Source of the DNA: Romboutsia timonensis
Lineage (GTDB): Bacteria > Bacillota > Clostridia > Peptostreptococcales > Peptostreptococcaceae
Direction of reading: 5' to 3'
Length of the DNA: 53,297 nucleotides
NCBI RefSeq assembly: GCF_900106845.1
Contig: NZ_LT629846.1
Span: 35,903-89,199 of the forward strand
Part shown: positions 8,698 through 18,050 of the stretch, piece after piece
Layout of the letters: the number at the start of each line of letters is the position of its first letter
Numbering within the stretch: the first letter of the stretch is position 1
Made by a program: the position numbers and the translations under genes
Notes under the pieces: model-generated
Seen by the model: the letters and a program-made list of their open reading frames with translations, nothing else
Told to the model about the DNA's origin: nothing
The model's database searches: none

Positions 8698-8788
8698 AAT
8701 TTGAATAAAAATTTATAATATTAGTTTTAAATTTTATGGATTTAAAAATTATTTTATATAATAAGACAACTAGGAGGATAAGACAACT

Positions 8789-9772
8789 ATGAAGGCAAAA
8801 CAATATTTGACATTAGGTTTAGGAATAGTAGCTGGTTTCGGGATATCAGTAGTAGGTGTATCATATGCATCACAAAATTTAGTAAGTAATGTGAAACAAG
8901 TGACACCAGAAGTAGCAAAATCAATAATGTTAAATAAGGTACCAGGAGCAAATATTTTAGAATTTTCATATGATGGAGATGATAAAACTCCTAAATATGA
9001 TGGAACTTTAATAAAAGATAATTACGAGTATGAAGTTGATGTAAATGCAAAAACTGGACAAATCATTAAGTTTGAAAAAGAAGCTATATTTACACCTAAT
9101 AGTAATGGAAATGCAAATAATGCATCAGCAAATACTCAACAAAGTACTACGCAAAATAATAATAATGCAAGTACAACTAGGAAAGCTTATATAGGAGAAT
9201 CAAAGGCAAAATCAATAATGCTGAATAAAGTACCAGGAGCTACAATAAGTAAATTCTATCTTGATAATGATGCAACACCAGAATATGATGGAGAACTTAT
9301 AAAAGGTGATTATGAGTATGATATATCAGTAGATGCAGTAACAGGTGAAATAAGAGAGTTTAGTAAAGAACGTATAAGAAATTATAATAATCCAACAATA
9401 AATAACAGTACAAGTACAAATAGTAATACAAATGCAAATAACAATGTAGCTACAAATAATAATACAAATGTAAATAACAATGTGCCTACAAATAATAATG
9501 GAAGCACAACTAATAGAACATATATAGGAGAATCAAAAGCTAAGTCAATAATGTTAAGCAATGTTCCAGGAGCTATAATAAGAGGGTTCCACTTTGATAA
9601 TGACTCAACACCAGAATATGAAGCAGAGCTTATAAAAGATGGTTATGAATACGATATATCAGTAAATGCATTAACAGGTGAAATAATAGAGTTTAGTAAA
9701 GAGCGTATAGAACCATATGATGATGACAGATATGACTATGACGATGATTACGATGACAGATACGATGACTAA
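8789..9772 (+). CDS. secreted protein with three PepSY domains and an acidic Asp/Tyr tail
   Basis: 327 residues. The N-terminus is a signal peptide or signal anchor (about 1-29, ending in VSYASQN). Three PepSY repeats lie at about residues 38-100, 134-197 and 245-308, each starting like KSIMLNKVPGA and ending like YDISVDAVTGEIREFSKE. Repeats 2 and 3 are much closer to each other than to repeat 1, also at DNA level, so they arose by a later duplication. Linkers are Asn/Thr-rich and low complexity. The last 18 residues are almost only Asp, Tyr and Arg, which may bind cations. RBS AGGAGG. It follows the kinase gene by 91 bases without a clear terminator, so it may be cotranscribed. Function unknown beyond the domain. 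Confidence 0.85.
   Translation: MKAKQYLTLGLGIVAGFGISVVGVSYASQNLVSNVKQVTPEVAKSIMLNKVPGANILEFSYDGDDKTPKYDGTLIKDNYEYEVDVNAKTGQIIKFEKEAIFTPNSNGNANNASANTQQSTTQNNNNASTTRKAYIGESKAKSIMLNKVPGATISKFYLDNDATPEYDGELIKGDYEYDISVDAVTGEIREFSKERIRNYNNPTINNSTSTNSNTNANNNVATNNNTNVNNNVPTNNNGSTTNRTYIGESKAKSIMLSNVPGAIIRGFHFDNDSTPEYEAELIKDGYEYDISVNALTGEIIEFSKERIEPYDDDRYDYDDDYDDRYDD
9431..9502 (+). repeat. two 36-base tandem repeats in the Asn-rich linker
   Basis: Two in-frame copies (9431-9466 and 9467-9502) encode NANNNVATNNNT and NVNNNVPTNNNG between PepSY domains 2 and 3. They differ at only a few bases, so linker length may vary between strains. Confidence 0.85.
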
Positions 9773-9807
9773 ATTTTAAATAAAATTGAAATATTTTATA
9801 ACTAATT

Positions 9808-9855
9808 AAGACCTCATAAGTATATAACATTTAATATATTTATGAGGTTTATTAT
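9808..9855 (+). terminator. terminator of the PepSY/two-component locus
   Basis: AAGACCTCATAA and TTATGAGGTTT form a stem around an AT-rich loop, followed by a T-rich stretch. The rest of 9773-10088 is AT-rich spacer; I see no gene in it. Confidence 0.75.
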
Positions 9856-10088
9856 TTCTAAATAGAAATAATAAATAAATTTACAACTTATTTTTACATA
9901 TTATATTCAATGTTATAAATTATTATACAAATAAAATCTTATTTATAATATTTATACTCTTATTTTATAATAGTTCTAATATCCATATATATATTTATTG
10001 TTAAATTTCAAAAATTATAGAAAAATAGATTGATTATTTTTAGTTTAGGGTATTAGAATAATTATATAAAAATGGAAGGAATTATAAT

Positions 10089-11144
10089 ATGAAAAGATCA
10101 TTTAAATTATTACTTTTATCAATTTGTGTCATAATAATTGGAACATCTTTTGTAGGATGTAATAAAAATTATTCTGAAGAAATAAGTTTTTTTAACTATG
10201 GAGAAAATATAGATGAAGAGACTATAAAAGAATTTGAGAAACAATATGGTATAAAAGTTAATGTTGAAACTTTTGATGACATGGAAACTATGTACCAAAA
10301 AGTTAGTAATTCAGGAGTTAAATATGATGTTATTCTAGTATCTGATGCTTTAATGCCAAGGATGATTAAAAATAACCTTGTTCAAGAATTAAACAAAGAT
10401 AATATACCTAATATATCTCAGATGGATGAAGATTACTTAAACTTAGATATAGATCCAGGCAATAAATATTCAGTGCCTTATATGTTTGGAACAGTAGGAC
10501 TTATATATAATAAAGATGTAGTGAAAGAAGATGTTGATAGCTGGGATATATTGTGGGATGAAAAATATAAAAATAGAATATTTATGTTTGACACTTATAG
10601 AGATACATTAGGTGCAGCTTTAAAGAAACTTGGATATTCTTTAAATTCTGAAAATCAAAAAGAAATAGAGGAAGCTAAAGAATTATTATTAGAACAAAGA
10701 AAATTAGTAGACCCAATATATGGAGTAGATAATGGGACAACTATGATTCCAGCTGGAGAGTCTGATATAAATATGATTTGGTCGGGAGAAGGATTAAATC
10801 TTCAAGCTGAGAACCCTAATTTGGTTTATGTTGTACCTAAAGAAGGTGCAAACTTCTGGATTGATAGTTTATGCATACCTTCTAATGCTAAAAATGTTTC
10901 AGGAGCTGAAAAATTCATCAACTTTGTAAGTGATAAAGAAAGTGCATTAAGAATAGCTGATGAAATAGGTTATACAACCCCAAATAAAGAAGCAAGATTA
11001 GAGCAACCAGAAGAAGTTAGAAATAATCCGAATGCATATATGCCAAAAGAGATAATGGATAGATGTGAAATATATACTGATTTACCTAAAGATGTTAAAA
11101 AAGAATATGATAATGCGTGGATACAAATAAAATCAAGTAATTAA
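10089..11144 (+). CDS. PotD-like polyamine/solute-binding lipoprotein, without transporter genes
   Basis: 351 residues. A lipoprotein signal peptide ends in the lipobox SFVGC at Cys24. The mature protein is a periplasmic-binding-protein type II fold of the PotD/PotF group: an N-terminal EISFFNYGENIDEETIKEFE start, GTVGLIYNKDVV, SWDILWDEKYKNRIFM, MIWSGEG and a C-terminal YDNAWIQIKSS. PotD proteins deliver spermidine or putrescine to a PotABC permease. No potA, potB or potC lies nearby and the gene is flanked by terminators, so it is an orphan here. RBS GGAAGGAATT. The ligand cannot be read from the sequence. Confidence 0.87.
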   Translation: MKRSFKLLLLSICVIIIGTSFVGCNKNYSEEISFFNYGENIDEETIKEFEKQYGIKVNVETFDDMETMYQKVSNSGVKYDVILVSDALMPRMIKNNLVQELNKDNIPNISQMDEDYLNLDIDPGNKYSVPYMFGTVGLIYNKDVVKEDVDSWDILWDEKYKNRIFMFDTYRDTLGAALKKLGYSLNSENQKEIEEAKELLLEQRKLVDPIYGVDNGTTMIPAGESDINMIWSGEGLNLQAENPNLVYVVPKEGANFWIDSLCIPSNAKNVSGAEKFINFVSDKESALRIADEIGYTTPNKEARLEQPEEVRNNPNAYMPKEIMDRCEIYTDLPKDVKKEYDNAWIQIKSSN

Positions 11145-11184
11145 AATGAGGAAGGGTTAGATAATTAGCCTTTCCTCATTTTTA
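11143..11184 (+). terminator. terminator of the PotD-like gene
   Basis: AAAATGAGGAAGG pairs with CCTTTCCTCATTTT, with one imperfect pair, followed by T. The stem begins at the stop codon. Confidence 0.85.
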
Positions 11185-11301
11185 ATTACATAATAGTACA
11201 TATAGGGTCAAAGTTTGTAAATATTATAATAATATGATATTATATAGAACTATAAGAAACCCTATTGCAAAGGGAAGAACAGTAGATGGAGGAATTTAAA
11301 T

Positions 11302-11643
11302 ATGGAAAACTTACCAAATTGTCCAAAATGTAATTCAGAATATACTTATGAAGATGGAAGCCTTTTAGTTTGTCCAGAATGTGCATATGAATGGTCACAA
11401 GAAGCAAGCAATGAAGAAGAAAATGTTATAAAAGATGTAAATGGAAATGTATTAAATGATGGAGACTCTGTAACAGTAGTTAAAGATCTTAAAGTAAAAG
11501 GAGCATCATCATCTATAAAAATAGGAACAAAAGTGAAAAATATACGTTTAGTTCCTGATGCAGCAGACGGACATGATATAGAGTGTAAAATAGATGGATT
11601 TGGAGCGATGAAGTTAAAATCTTCAGTTGTTAAAAAAGCATAA
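11302..11643 (+). CDS. yjdM: YjdM/PhnA-family zinc-ribbon protein
   Basis: 113 residues, the usual length. An N-terminal zinc ribbon has CPKC (residues 8-11) and CPEC (28-31), followed by the PhnA C-terminal domain with [20 protein letters not shown] and KVKNIRLV. The family was named PhnA but is not a phosphonate hydrolase; in E. coli YjdM is an alkylphosphonate-operon neighbour with an unclear role. RBS GGAGG lies 8 bases before ATG. Monocistronic. Confidence 0.93.
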   Translation: MENLPNCPKCNSEYTYEDGSLLVCPECAYEWSQEASNEEENVIKDVNGNVLNDGDSVTVVKDLKVKGASSSIKIGTKVKNIRLVPDAADGHDIECKIDGFGAMKLKSSVVKKA

Positions 11644-11651
11644 TCTATTAT

Positions 11652-11704
11652 TATATAAACTAAAAAACCATACCTTTTAAAGGTATGATTTTTTAGTTTA
11701 TATA
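11652..11704. terminator. bidirectional terminator after yjdM
   Basis: TAAACTAAAAAACCATACC pairs with GGTATGATTTTTTAGTTTA with one mismatch, and both sides carry A/T runs. Downstream, 11705-11984 is AT-rich spacer in front of luxS; I looked there for a SAM riboswitch and saw none of its conserved elements. Confidence 0.87.
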
Positions 11705-11984
11705 ATAATTTAACTTTATCATCTTTTTGTATCACTTTATAAACTTTACTAAGAAGTTTTTGAATAATAATACGATATTCTACAAGTAAAATGTAAGTAA
11801 AAATAACTCAAAATATTATAACAAACTTATTTAAAGGAAACAATGAAAATAAATAGAATAAAATATAAATATTGAAATAAGATTAAAATAAGCATAACTA
11901 TGTAAAACGTGAAACATAAAATAATCTGTAGATTGGTTTAAAAAAAGGGAAAATATATTTTAAAAAAATTAGGAGGAAGATAAA

Positions 11985-12440
11985 ATGCAAAAAGTAGAAA
12001 GTTTTAAATTAGATCATACAAAAGTAAAAGCACCTTATATAAGAAAATGTTGTGAGCTTAAAGGAACTAATGGTGATATAGTTACAAAGTTTGATTTAAG
12101 ATTCTTACAACCAAATGAAGAAACTTTTGGAACAGCAGCTATACATGGATTAGAGCATTTATTAGCTACATATCTAAGAGAAACTTTAGACGGTATAATT
12201 GATTTATCACCAATGGGATGTAGAACAGGTTTTTATTTAATTATGTGGGGTGAAGTTGAACCACAAACAGTTAAAGATGGACTAGAAAAGGCATTAAAAA
12301 TGGTTTTAGAAGCAACTGAAATACCAGCAGCTACTAAAGTAGAATGTGGAAATTACAAGGATTTATCTTTATTTGGTGCTAAAGAATATGCAAAAGAAGC
12401 TCTAGAAAAGGGATTCTCTCTTAATATATACGGAGATTAA
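11985..12440 (+). CDS. luxS: S-ribosylhomocysteine lyase LuxS
   Basis: 151 residues. The metal site is HGLEH (His54, Glu57, His58) with Cys121 in ECGNYKDLS. The catalytic cysteine is Cys79 in SPMGCRTGFY. LuxS cleaves S-ribosylhomocysteine to homocysteine and the AI-2 precursor DPD. Homocysteine is the substrate of the MetH encoded two genes downstream, so the three genes form a homocysteine-salvage operon. Strong RBS AGGAGG. The Pfs nucleosidase that makes the LuxS substrate is not in this window. Confidence 0.98.
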   Translation: MQKVESFKLDHTKVKAPYIRKCCELKGTNGDIVTKFDLRFLQPNEETFGTAAIHGLEHLLATYLRETLDGIIDLSPMGCRTGFYLIMWGEVEPQTVKDGLEKALKMVLEATEIPAATKVECGNYKDLSLFGAKEYAKEALEKGFSLNIYGD

Positions 12441-12445
12441 TTAAA

Positions 12446-13168
12446 TTGGAAAAAAACTTTGCTAATTTAATAGAAATAGATAAAAATGAAGTTTTAAGAT
12501 ATTTAGAATATAATGGTCAATATATAGATGAAAAGTTAGACCATATAATAGATGAGTGTATAAAAATAACCAAACAGAAAATAAACCCTCGATATACTTT
12601 GGGGGTTTATTCTATATTAAAAGAGAAGATAGATGATAGCTACCAAATAAAATTTAAAGATAGTAACATATCTATAAAGAGCAAAGACTTATATAAACTA
12701 TTAGATGGTTGTAGTCAATGCATTTTACTATCAACTACTTTAGGGATAGACATAGAAAAGCAAATCAAAATAAATTCATACTCAAATCTTACAAAAAGCA
12801 TTATAATCGATGCCTGTGCAACCACAGCAATAGAAGAATTTTGTGATATACTACAAAGTAATATAGAAGATGAACTAAGAAAAGAAGGCAAGTATATAAC
12901 TAATAGATATAGTCCAGGATATGGAGATTTACCAATAGATATAAATGAAGATATTATAAACTTACTAAATACATCGAATAAAATAGGCTTAACTATAACT
13001 AAAGATAAAATAATGATACCTAGAAAATCAGTGGTCGCAATAATAGGTATATCAGAAAATAAATCAACATATAAACAAAAATCATGTTTAGAATGTTCAA
13101 ACTATAATACCTGTAAATATAAAAAAGGGGATGATAATTATGGATGTAAGGGAATACATAAAAAATAA
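12446..13168 (+). CDS. stand-alone MetH reactivation (activation-domain) protein
   Basis: 240 residues with a TTG start; GGAG of the overlapping luxS end serves as RBS. The core matches the vitamin B12-dependent methionine synthase activation domain: RYSPGYGDLP (Arg-x-x-x-Gly-Tyr-Gly, SAM contact) and IGLTITKDKIMIPRKSVVAIIGI. A C-terminal cysteine group CLECSNYNTCKYK looks like a small metal site. In E. coli this domain is the C-terminus of MetH and uses SAM and flavodoxin to remethylate inactive cob(II)alamin. Here it is separate and overlaps the metH start by 29 bases, so the two are translationally coupled. Confidence 0.92.
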   Translation: MEKNFANLIEIDKNEVLRYLEYNGQYIDEKLDHIIDECIKITKQKINPRYTLGVYSILKEKIDDSYQIKFKDSNISIKSKDLYKLLDGCSQCILLSTTLGIDIEKQIKINSYSNLTKSIIIDACATTAIEEFCDILQSNIEDELRKEGKYITNRYSPGYGDLPIDINEDIINLLNTSNKIGLTITKDKIMIPRKSVVAIIGISENKSTYKQKSCLECSNYNTCKYKKGDDNYGCKGIHKK

Positions 13169-15530
13169 TATACTAATATTTGATGGTGCTATGGGAACTA
13201 TGCTACAGCAAAAAGGTCTTCAGATAGGTGAAAATCCAGAGGTATTTGGATTAAAAAATCCAGATAAGCTTATTGAAATACATAAATTATATTTAGAAGC
13301 AGGTTCAAATGTAATAACAACTAATACGTTTGGAGCTAATGAGCTTAAGTTAGATAAATTAGGATATACAGTTGAAGAAGTAGTAGATAATGCTATAAAT
13401 ATGGCTAAGAAAGCTATAGAAGAATCAGATAAATCCAAGCCTAGATTTGTAGCTCTAGATTTAGGTCCTATAGGAGAAATGTTAGAGCCAATTGGTACTT
13501 TAAGTTTTGATAGAGCATATGAAATATTTAAAAGACAAGCTATACAAGGAGAAAAATCAGGTGCAAATTTAATTATTATAGAAACTATGATGGATTTGTA
13601 TGAAGCTAAAGCTGCTGTTTTAGCTGCAAAAGAAAATACAAACTTACCAGTATTTTGTACCATGACTTTTGATGAAAATGGAAGAAGCTTTACTGGTTGT
13701 ATGCCGGAAAGCATGGTTGCAACTATAGAGGGATTAGGTGTAGATGCTATTGGAGTAAACTGCTCATTAGGGCCAAAACAACTAATACCTATAGTAGAAA
13801 AGATATCAAAAATGGCTACAGTTCCAGTAATAGTACAAGCTAATGCAGGACTTCCTGATATAGTTAATGGCCAAGCAATATATAATGTAGATTCAGAAGA
13901 GTTTTTTATTGGAGTGGAGAAGTTTGTTCAATTAGGCGCATCTATAATAGGTGGATGTTGTGGAACTAACCCAGAATTTATAAAGAAAATTTCAGATAAT
14001 ATATCAATATTAAAAAAAGTAGAAATAGAAAAAAATAATAGTTGTGTAGTATGTTCTCCATCAAAATTTGTAGAAATAAAAGCACCAACAGTTATAGGTG
14101 AAAGATTAAATCCAACAGGTAGAAAGCTTCTAAAGGAGTCTATTATAAATGAAAATCTTGATTACATAATAAATTTAGGATTAGAGCAAATAGAAGGTGG
14201 AGCTGATATTTTAAATGTTAATGTAGGATTGCCTGATATAGATGAAAAGAAAATGATGCTAAAAGTTATAAAGGAAATGCAGTCAGTTATGGATGTTCCA
14301 TTACAGGTGGATTCTTCAAATATAGAGGCATTAGAGCAAGGTTTAAGATATTATAATGGAAAAACTATAGCAAACTCTGTAAATGGAAAAGAAGAATCAC
14401 TTAATGCTATATTACCTATAGTAAAAAAATATGGAGCCTGTATAGTTGGACTTACTTTAGATGAAAAAGGTATACCAAGTACGGCAGAAGGTAGATTTAA
14501 AATTGCAGAAAAAATAGTAAACAAAGCATTATTTTATGGAATAAAAAAAGAGGATATATTTATAGATTGTCTTTCATTAACAGTTTCAGCTCAACAAGAA
14601 GAAGCATTAGAAACTTTGAAATGCATTAAGATGGTAAAAGAAAAATTAGGAGTAAAAACTATATTAGGAGTATCGAATATATCGTTTGGTGTTCCAAATA
14701 GAAAAGCTTTAAATAATACATATTTAAATTTAGCTTTATCTGCAGGATTAGATTTACCAATAATAAATCCTAATGAAGAGGGCATAATGGAAACTATAAA
14801 TGCATTTAAAGTTATAAATAATATAGATAAAGGTTGTGTAAAATACATAGAGAAATATAGTGGTTACAAGAAGAATAATATTATTAAAACAACTAATGAT
14901 AGAAAACATGATTTATCTTTAGAGAGTATAGTAGAGCATGGTTTAAAAGAAAATGCAAAAGATGCGACATTAAATCTTTTAAAAAAGTATGATGAAAACT
15001 ATGTATTAGATGAAATTTTAATTCCATCTTTAGATGTAGTAGGAAAAAAATATGATAAAGGTGAAATATTTTTACCTCAATTAATACAATCAGCAGAAAC
15101 TGTAAAAGTTTCTTTAAATACTATAAAAGATAGTTTAGCAAAGAATAATACTAATACAGTATCAAAAGGAAAAATAATAGTAGCAACTGTAAAAGGAGAT
15201 ATTCACGACATAGGTAAAAATATAGTAAAGATAATGTTAGAAAACTATGGATACGAAGTAATTGATTTAGGCAAAGATGTACCCATAGAAGAAGTTGTAA
15301 ATCACTCAAAGAAAAATAATATACAGTTAGTAGGGTTGAGTGCACTAATGACTACAACAGTTCATAGTATGAAAGAAACTATAGATGCACTAAGAAAAGA
15401 AGGATTAAATACAAAAATATTTGTAGGGGGAGCTGTACTTACTGAAGAATATGCAAAAGATATTGGTGCTGATTATTATTCAAAAGATGCAAAATCAGCA
15501 GTAGAAATAGCAAAATTGAATTTCAATTAA
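13140..15530 (+). CDS. metH: cobalamin-dependent methionine synthase lacking the activation domain
   Basis: 796 residues from ATG 13140; the ATG at 13131 directly abuts the AAAAGGGG site and is less likely. Domains: homocysteine S-methyltransferase (about 1-290) with zinc cysteines in GVNCSLG and GGCCGTNP; pterin-binding (about 310-570) starting VIGERLNPTGRK; B12 cap (about 590-660); B12-binding Rossmann domain with GDIHDIGKNIV, whose His is the lower cobalt ligand. It transfers the methyl group of methyltetrahydrofolate to homocysteine. The fourth (activation) domain of E. coli-type MetH is encoded upstream as its own gene. Operon luxS-activation-metH ends in a terminator. Confidence 0.97.
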   Translation: MDVREYIKNNILIFDGAMGTMLQQKGLQIGENPEVFGLKNPDKLIEIHKLYLEAGSNVITTNTFGANELKLDKLGYTVEEVVDNAINMAKKAIEESDKSKPRFVALDLGPIGEMLEPIGTLSFDRAYEIFKRQAIQGEKSGANLIIIETMMDLYEAKAAVLAAKENTNLPVFCTMTFDENGRSFTGCMPESMVATIEGLGVDAIGVNCSLGPKQLIPIVEKISKMATVPVIVQANAGLPDIVNGQAIYNVDSEEFFIGVEKFVQLGASIIGGCCGTNPEFIKKISDNISILKKVEIEKNNSCVVCSPSKFVEIKAPTVIGERLNPTGRKLLKESIINENLDYIINLGLEQIEGGADILNVNVGLPDIDEKKMMLKVIKEMQSVMDVPLQVDSSNIEALEQGLRYYNGKTIANSVNGKEESLNAILPIVKKYGACIVGLTLDEKGIPSTAEGRFKIAEKIVNKALFYGIKKEDIFIDCLSLTVSAQQEEALETLKCIKMVKEKLGVKTILGVSNISFGVPNRKALNNTYLNLALSAGLDLPIINPNEEGIMETINAFKVINNIDKGCVKYIEKYSGYKKNNIIKTTNDRKHDLSLESIVEHGLKENAKDATLNLLKKYDENYVLDEILIPSLDVVGKKYDKGEIFLPQLIQSAETVKVSLNTIKDSLAKNNTNTVSKGKIIVATVKGDIHDIGKNIVKIMLENYGYEVIDLGKDVPIEEVVNHSKKNNIQLVGLSALMTTTVHSMKETIDALRKEGLNTKIFVGGAVLTEEYAKDIGADYYSKDAKSAVEIAKLNFN

Positions 15531-15557
15531 AAAATAGGGAATTTTCCCTATTTTTTT
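15531..15557 (+). terminator. terminator of luxS-metH
   Basis: AAAATAGGGAA and TTCCCTATTTT pair with a 2-base spacer, so the usable loop is slightly larger. A T run follows. It starts at the metH stop. Confidence 0.93.
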
Positions 15558-15723
15558 GTAACGAACATACACGTAGGGGTAGCAAATATGCATCGTTGAT
15601 ATATGAAAAAAGTAAATTTTATGTAAAAATATGTATAAATAATATTAATGTATAAAATATATAGAAAAAACTAATAAGAATGTGATAAAATAGGAAGGTG
15701 ATTCTTAGGGAGGGTAGACAACG

Positions 15724-16683
15724 ATGACTGAAAATAGACAGCCTTATGCATTAGTTTTTGGAGTATCAGTTTTTGATATTTGTGGTTTTACAGATAGAAA
15801 TTATAGATGCAATGATTCTAATCCTGGTAAAGTAAAGACTTCTTTTGGAGGCGTTTGTAGAAATATCGCTGAATGTATGGCAAGAGTAGGTGTTAATACT
15901 AAATTTATATCTATTCTAGGTGATGATGAAACTGGAAATAGAATGATGGAACATTCTAAAATAATGAATTATGATATGAGTGAATCTTTAATAGTTAAGG
16001 GTGGGTATACACCTACTTATATGGCTATTTTAGATGAGCAAGGTGAAATGGTATCTGCTGTAGTTGATATGAAGATAATAGATATGTTTACTACAGATTT
16101 TATAGATTCAAAATCTGAAATAATAAAAAATGCAGAATATATGATATTAGATTCAGATAGACCTGATATCGTTGAATATCTAATAAAAACATTTAGTGAA
16201 AATACTAAATTTATACTAGATCCAGTATCAGCTGCTAAAGCAAAGAATATAAAGCATTTAATTAAATATTTCCATACTATAAAGCCAAACAGATATGAAG
16301 CTGAAATAATGTGCGGATTTGAAATTAAAAATGATGAAGATTTAAGAAAAGCAGGTAAATACTTTATAGATTTAGGAATAAAAAATGTATTTATAACATT
16401 AGATGAAGACGGAATATACTATAATAATGGTATAGAAGAAGGAAAAATAAAAGCTAAAGAAGTATCTGTAGTTAATGTTACAGGTGCAGGTGATTCTTTT
16501 GTTGCAGGTATAGCTAATGGATATATGAATAATACAAATATAGTAGATACTGTAAAATATGCAATATCTATGTCAACAATAACTATATCTACAGAAGAAA
16601 CAATACATCCAGACATGTCTCATGAATTAGTTAAAGAATATATGGACAAGATAGAGTGGATAGAAGTAAATTATAATAAATAA
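15724..16683 (+). CDS. PfkB-family sugar kinase, pseudouridine kinase-like
   Basis: 319 residues of the ribokinase/PfkB fold. Near the start, NPGKVKTSFGGVCRNIAECM is the PfkB signature 1 region and resembles the pseudouridine kinase PsuK/YeiC. The ATP/anion-hole signature is VNVTGAGDSFVAGIANG near residue 253, with the catalytic Asp in GAGD. PsuK phosphorylates pseudouridine for cleavage by PsuG, but no psuG lies next to it, so the substrate stays open among nucleosides and sugars. RBS GGGAGG, monocistronic. The 166-base spacer upstream holds only AT-rich sequence after the metH terminator. Confidence 0.85.
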   Translation: MTENRQPYALVFGVSVFDICGFTDRNYRCNDSNPGKVKTSFGGVCRNIAECMARVGVNTKFISILGDDETGNRMMEHSKIMNYDMSESLIVKGGYTPTYMAILDEQGEMVSAVVDMKIIDMFTTDFIDSKSEIIKNAEYMILDSDRPDIVEYLIKTFSENTKFILDPVSAAKAKNIKHLIKYFHTIKPNRYEAEIMCGFEIKNDEDLRKAGKYFIDLGIKNVFITLDEDGIYYNNGIEEGKIKAKEVSVVNVTGAGDSFVAGIANGYMNNTNIVDTVKYAISMSTITISTEETIHPDMSHELVKEYMDKIEWIEVNYNK

Positions 16684-16781
16684 AAATTTACTATATGGAA
16701 GAAATTATGTATAATATAATAAAGCTATAGATTAATCTGAAATAGGTTAATTCATATAAATTAAAATTTGTCGTCAACATT

Positions 16782-16815
16782 AAAAAGACTGAAAGTATAT
16801 ACTTTCAGTCTTTTT
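16782..16815. terminator. bidirectional terminator between the PfkB kinase and aminopeptidase genes
   Basis: AAAAAGACTGAAAGTAT and its exact complement form a 34-base palindrome with A and T runs on both sides. It serves the two convergent genes. Confidence 0.93.
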
Positions 16816-16820
16816 TTCTT

Positions 16821-18050
16821 TTAAAATGCCCAGTTTCCATCCTTAAATACTTGAACTTCTTCACCTTGATGAGTTATACCCACTATATTCATATCATTAG
16901 AACCTATCATGAAGTCAACGTGAGTTAAACTATTGTTTACTCCATATTTATCTAATTCTTCATCTTTTATATCATCGCCATTTTTTATACAAGTTTTGTA
17001 AGCAGAGCCTATAGCAAAGTGGCAAGATGCATTTTCATCAAATAAAGTATTAAAGAAGACTATATTTGTATCTGATATAGGAGATTTAAATGGAACTAAA
17101 GCAACCTCACCTAAGTAGTGAGAGCCTTCATCTGTATCAATAAGCTTTCCTAGTGTTTCAGCACCTTTTTCAGCTGTAAAATCAACTATTTTTCCGTCTT
17201 TAAATGTTAAAGCGAAGTCATCTATCACATTACCGCCGTATACTAAAGGCTTAGTACTATGAACTATACCATTAACTTTAAATTTATGAGGCATAGAGAA
17301 GACCTCTTCAGTTGGCATATTTGCATTAAAATCAACACCATTAGGGTCCTTAGAAGCACCACTTAACCATATATGACCTTCAGGTAATTCCATAGTTAAA
17401 TCAGTTTTAGAAGATTTAAATTTTAAAGTTTTGAAGTTCTTATCATTTAAGAAGTCCATTCTTAATTTTAAATCAGCATTATGCTTTCTCCAAGCATCTA
17501 CAGGATCTTCATTATCTACTCTAGTACATTTAAATATAGCATCCCAAAGTTTATTTACAGCTTCATCAGTAGACACGTTAGGGAATACTTTAGTAGCCCA
17601 CGCTTTAGTTGGAATTGAAACTATACTCCATTTACATTTATCTGATAAAGTGTAAGAACGCCATTCTTTTAAAGCTACACCAGAAGCCTTTTGGAAGTTT
17701 GCAACTCTTTGAGGATCAACATTTTTAAGTAAATCTGGATTTTGAGCGTAAACAGTTAAGAAAGCTCCACCTTCTTTTGCTATATCTACATATTGGTCAG
17801 ATATCCATCTAGGAAACTCATTAAATGTTTCATCTGGAGCGTGTAAATATTTTAATAAAGTACATTCTTCATCAGACCATTCTATATGTACATTTTTAGC
17901 ACCTGCTTCATAAGCGTGTTTAACAACTTTTCTAACAAAAGGAGCACATTCTATTGGCGATCTAACAAGTAAAGTTTGGCCTTCTTGTATATTTACGCCA
18001 ACTTTAACTGCTAATTTTGCGTATCTATCTAGATTTTTTTCAAATGACAT
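16821..18050 (-). CDS. M29-family aminopeptidase (AmpS/PepS type)
   Basis: 409 residues, the normal length for clan MQ thermophilic-type aminopeptidases (AmpS, AmpT, PepS). Family features seen: N-terminal YAKLAVKVGVNIQEGQTLLV, HIEWSDEE, the metal-ligand region MPTEEVFSMPHK with Glu, then YLGEVALVPFKSPI and the final HVDFMIGSNDMNIVGI. These are cytoplasmic, two-metal exopeptidases of broad specificity. RBS AAGGAGG. Single gene. Confidence 0.95.
   Translation of the reverse strand: MSFEKNLDRYAKLAVKVGVNIQEGQTLLVRSPIECAPFVRKVVKHAYEAGAKNVHIEWSDEECTLLKYLHAPDETFNEFPRWISDQYVDIAKEGGAFLTVYAQNPDLLKNVDPQRVANFQKASGVALKEWRSYTLSDKCKWSIVSIPTKAWATKVFPNVSTDEAVNKLWDAIFKCTRVDNEDPVDAWRKHNADLKLRMDFLNDKNFKTLKFKSSKTDLTMELPEGHIWLSGASKDPNGVDFNANMPTEEVFSMPHKFKVNGIVHSTKPLVYGGNVIDDFALTFKDGKIVDFTAEKGAETLGKLIDTDEGSHYLGEVALVPFKSPISDTNIVFFNTLFDENASCHFAIGSAYKTCIKNGDDIKDEELDKYGVNNSLTHVDFMIGSNDMNIVGITHQGEEVQVFKDGNWAF

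Noticed and set aside
11705-11984. Possible SAM or other methionine riboswitch before luxS
   Set aside because: None of the conserved riboswitch cores is visible and no terminator lies just before luxS.
16821-18050. Plus-strand frame at 17431-17655 inside the aminopeptidase gene
   Set aside because: It lies wholly within a well-conserved minus-strand gene and has no RBS.
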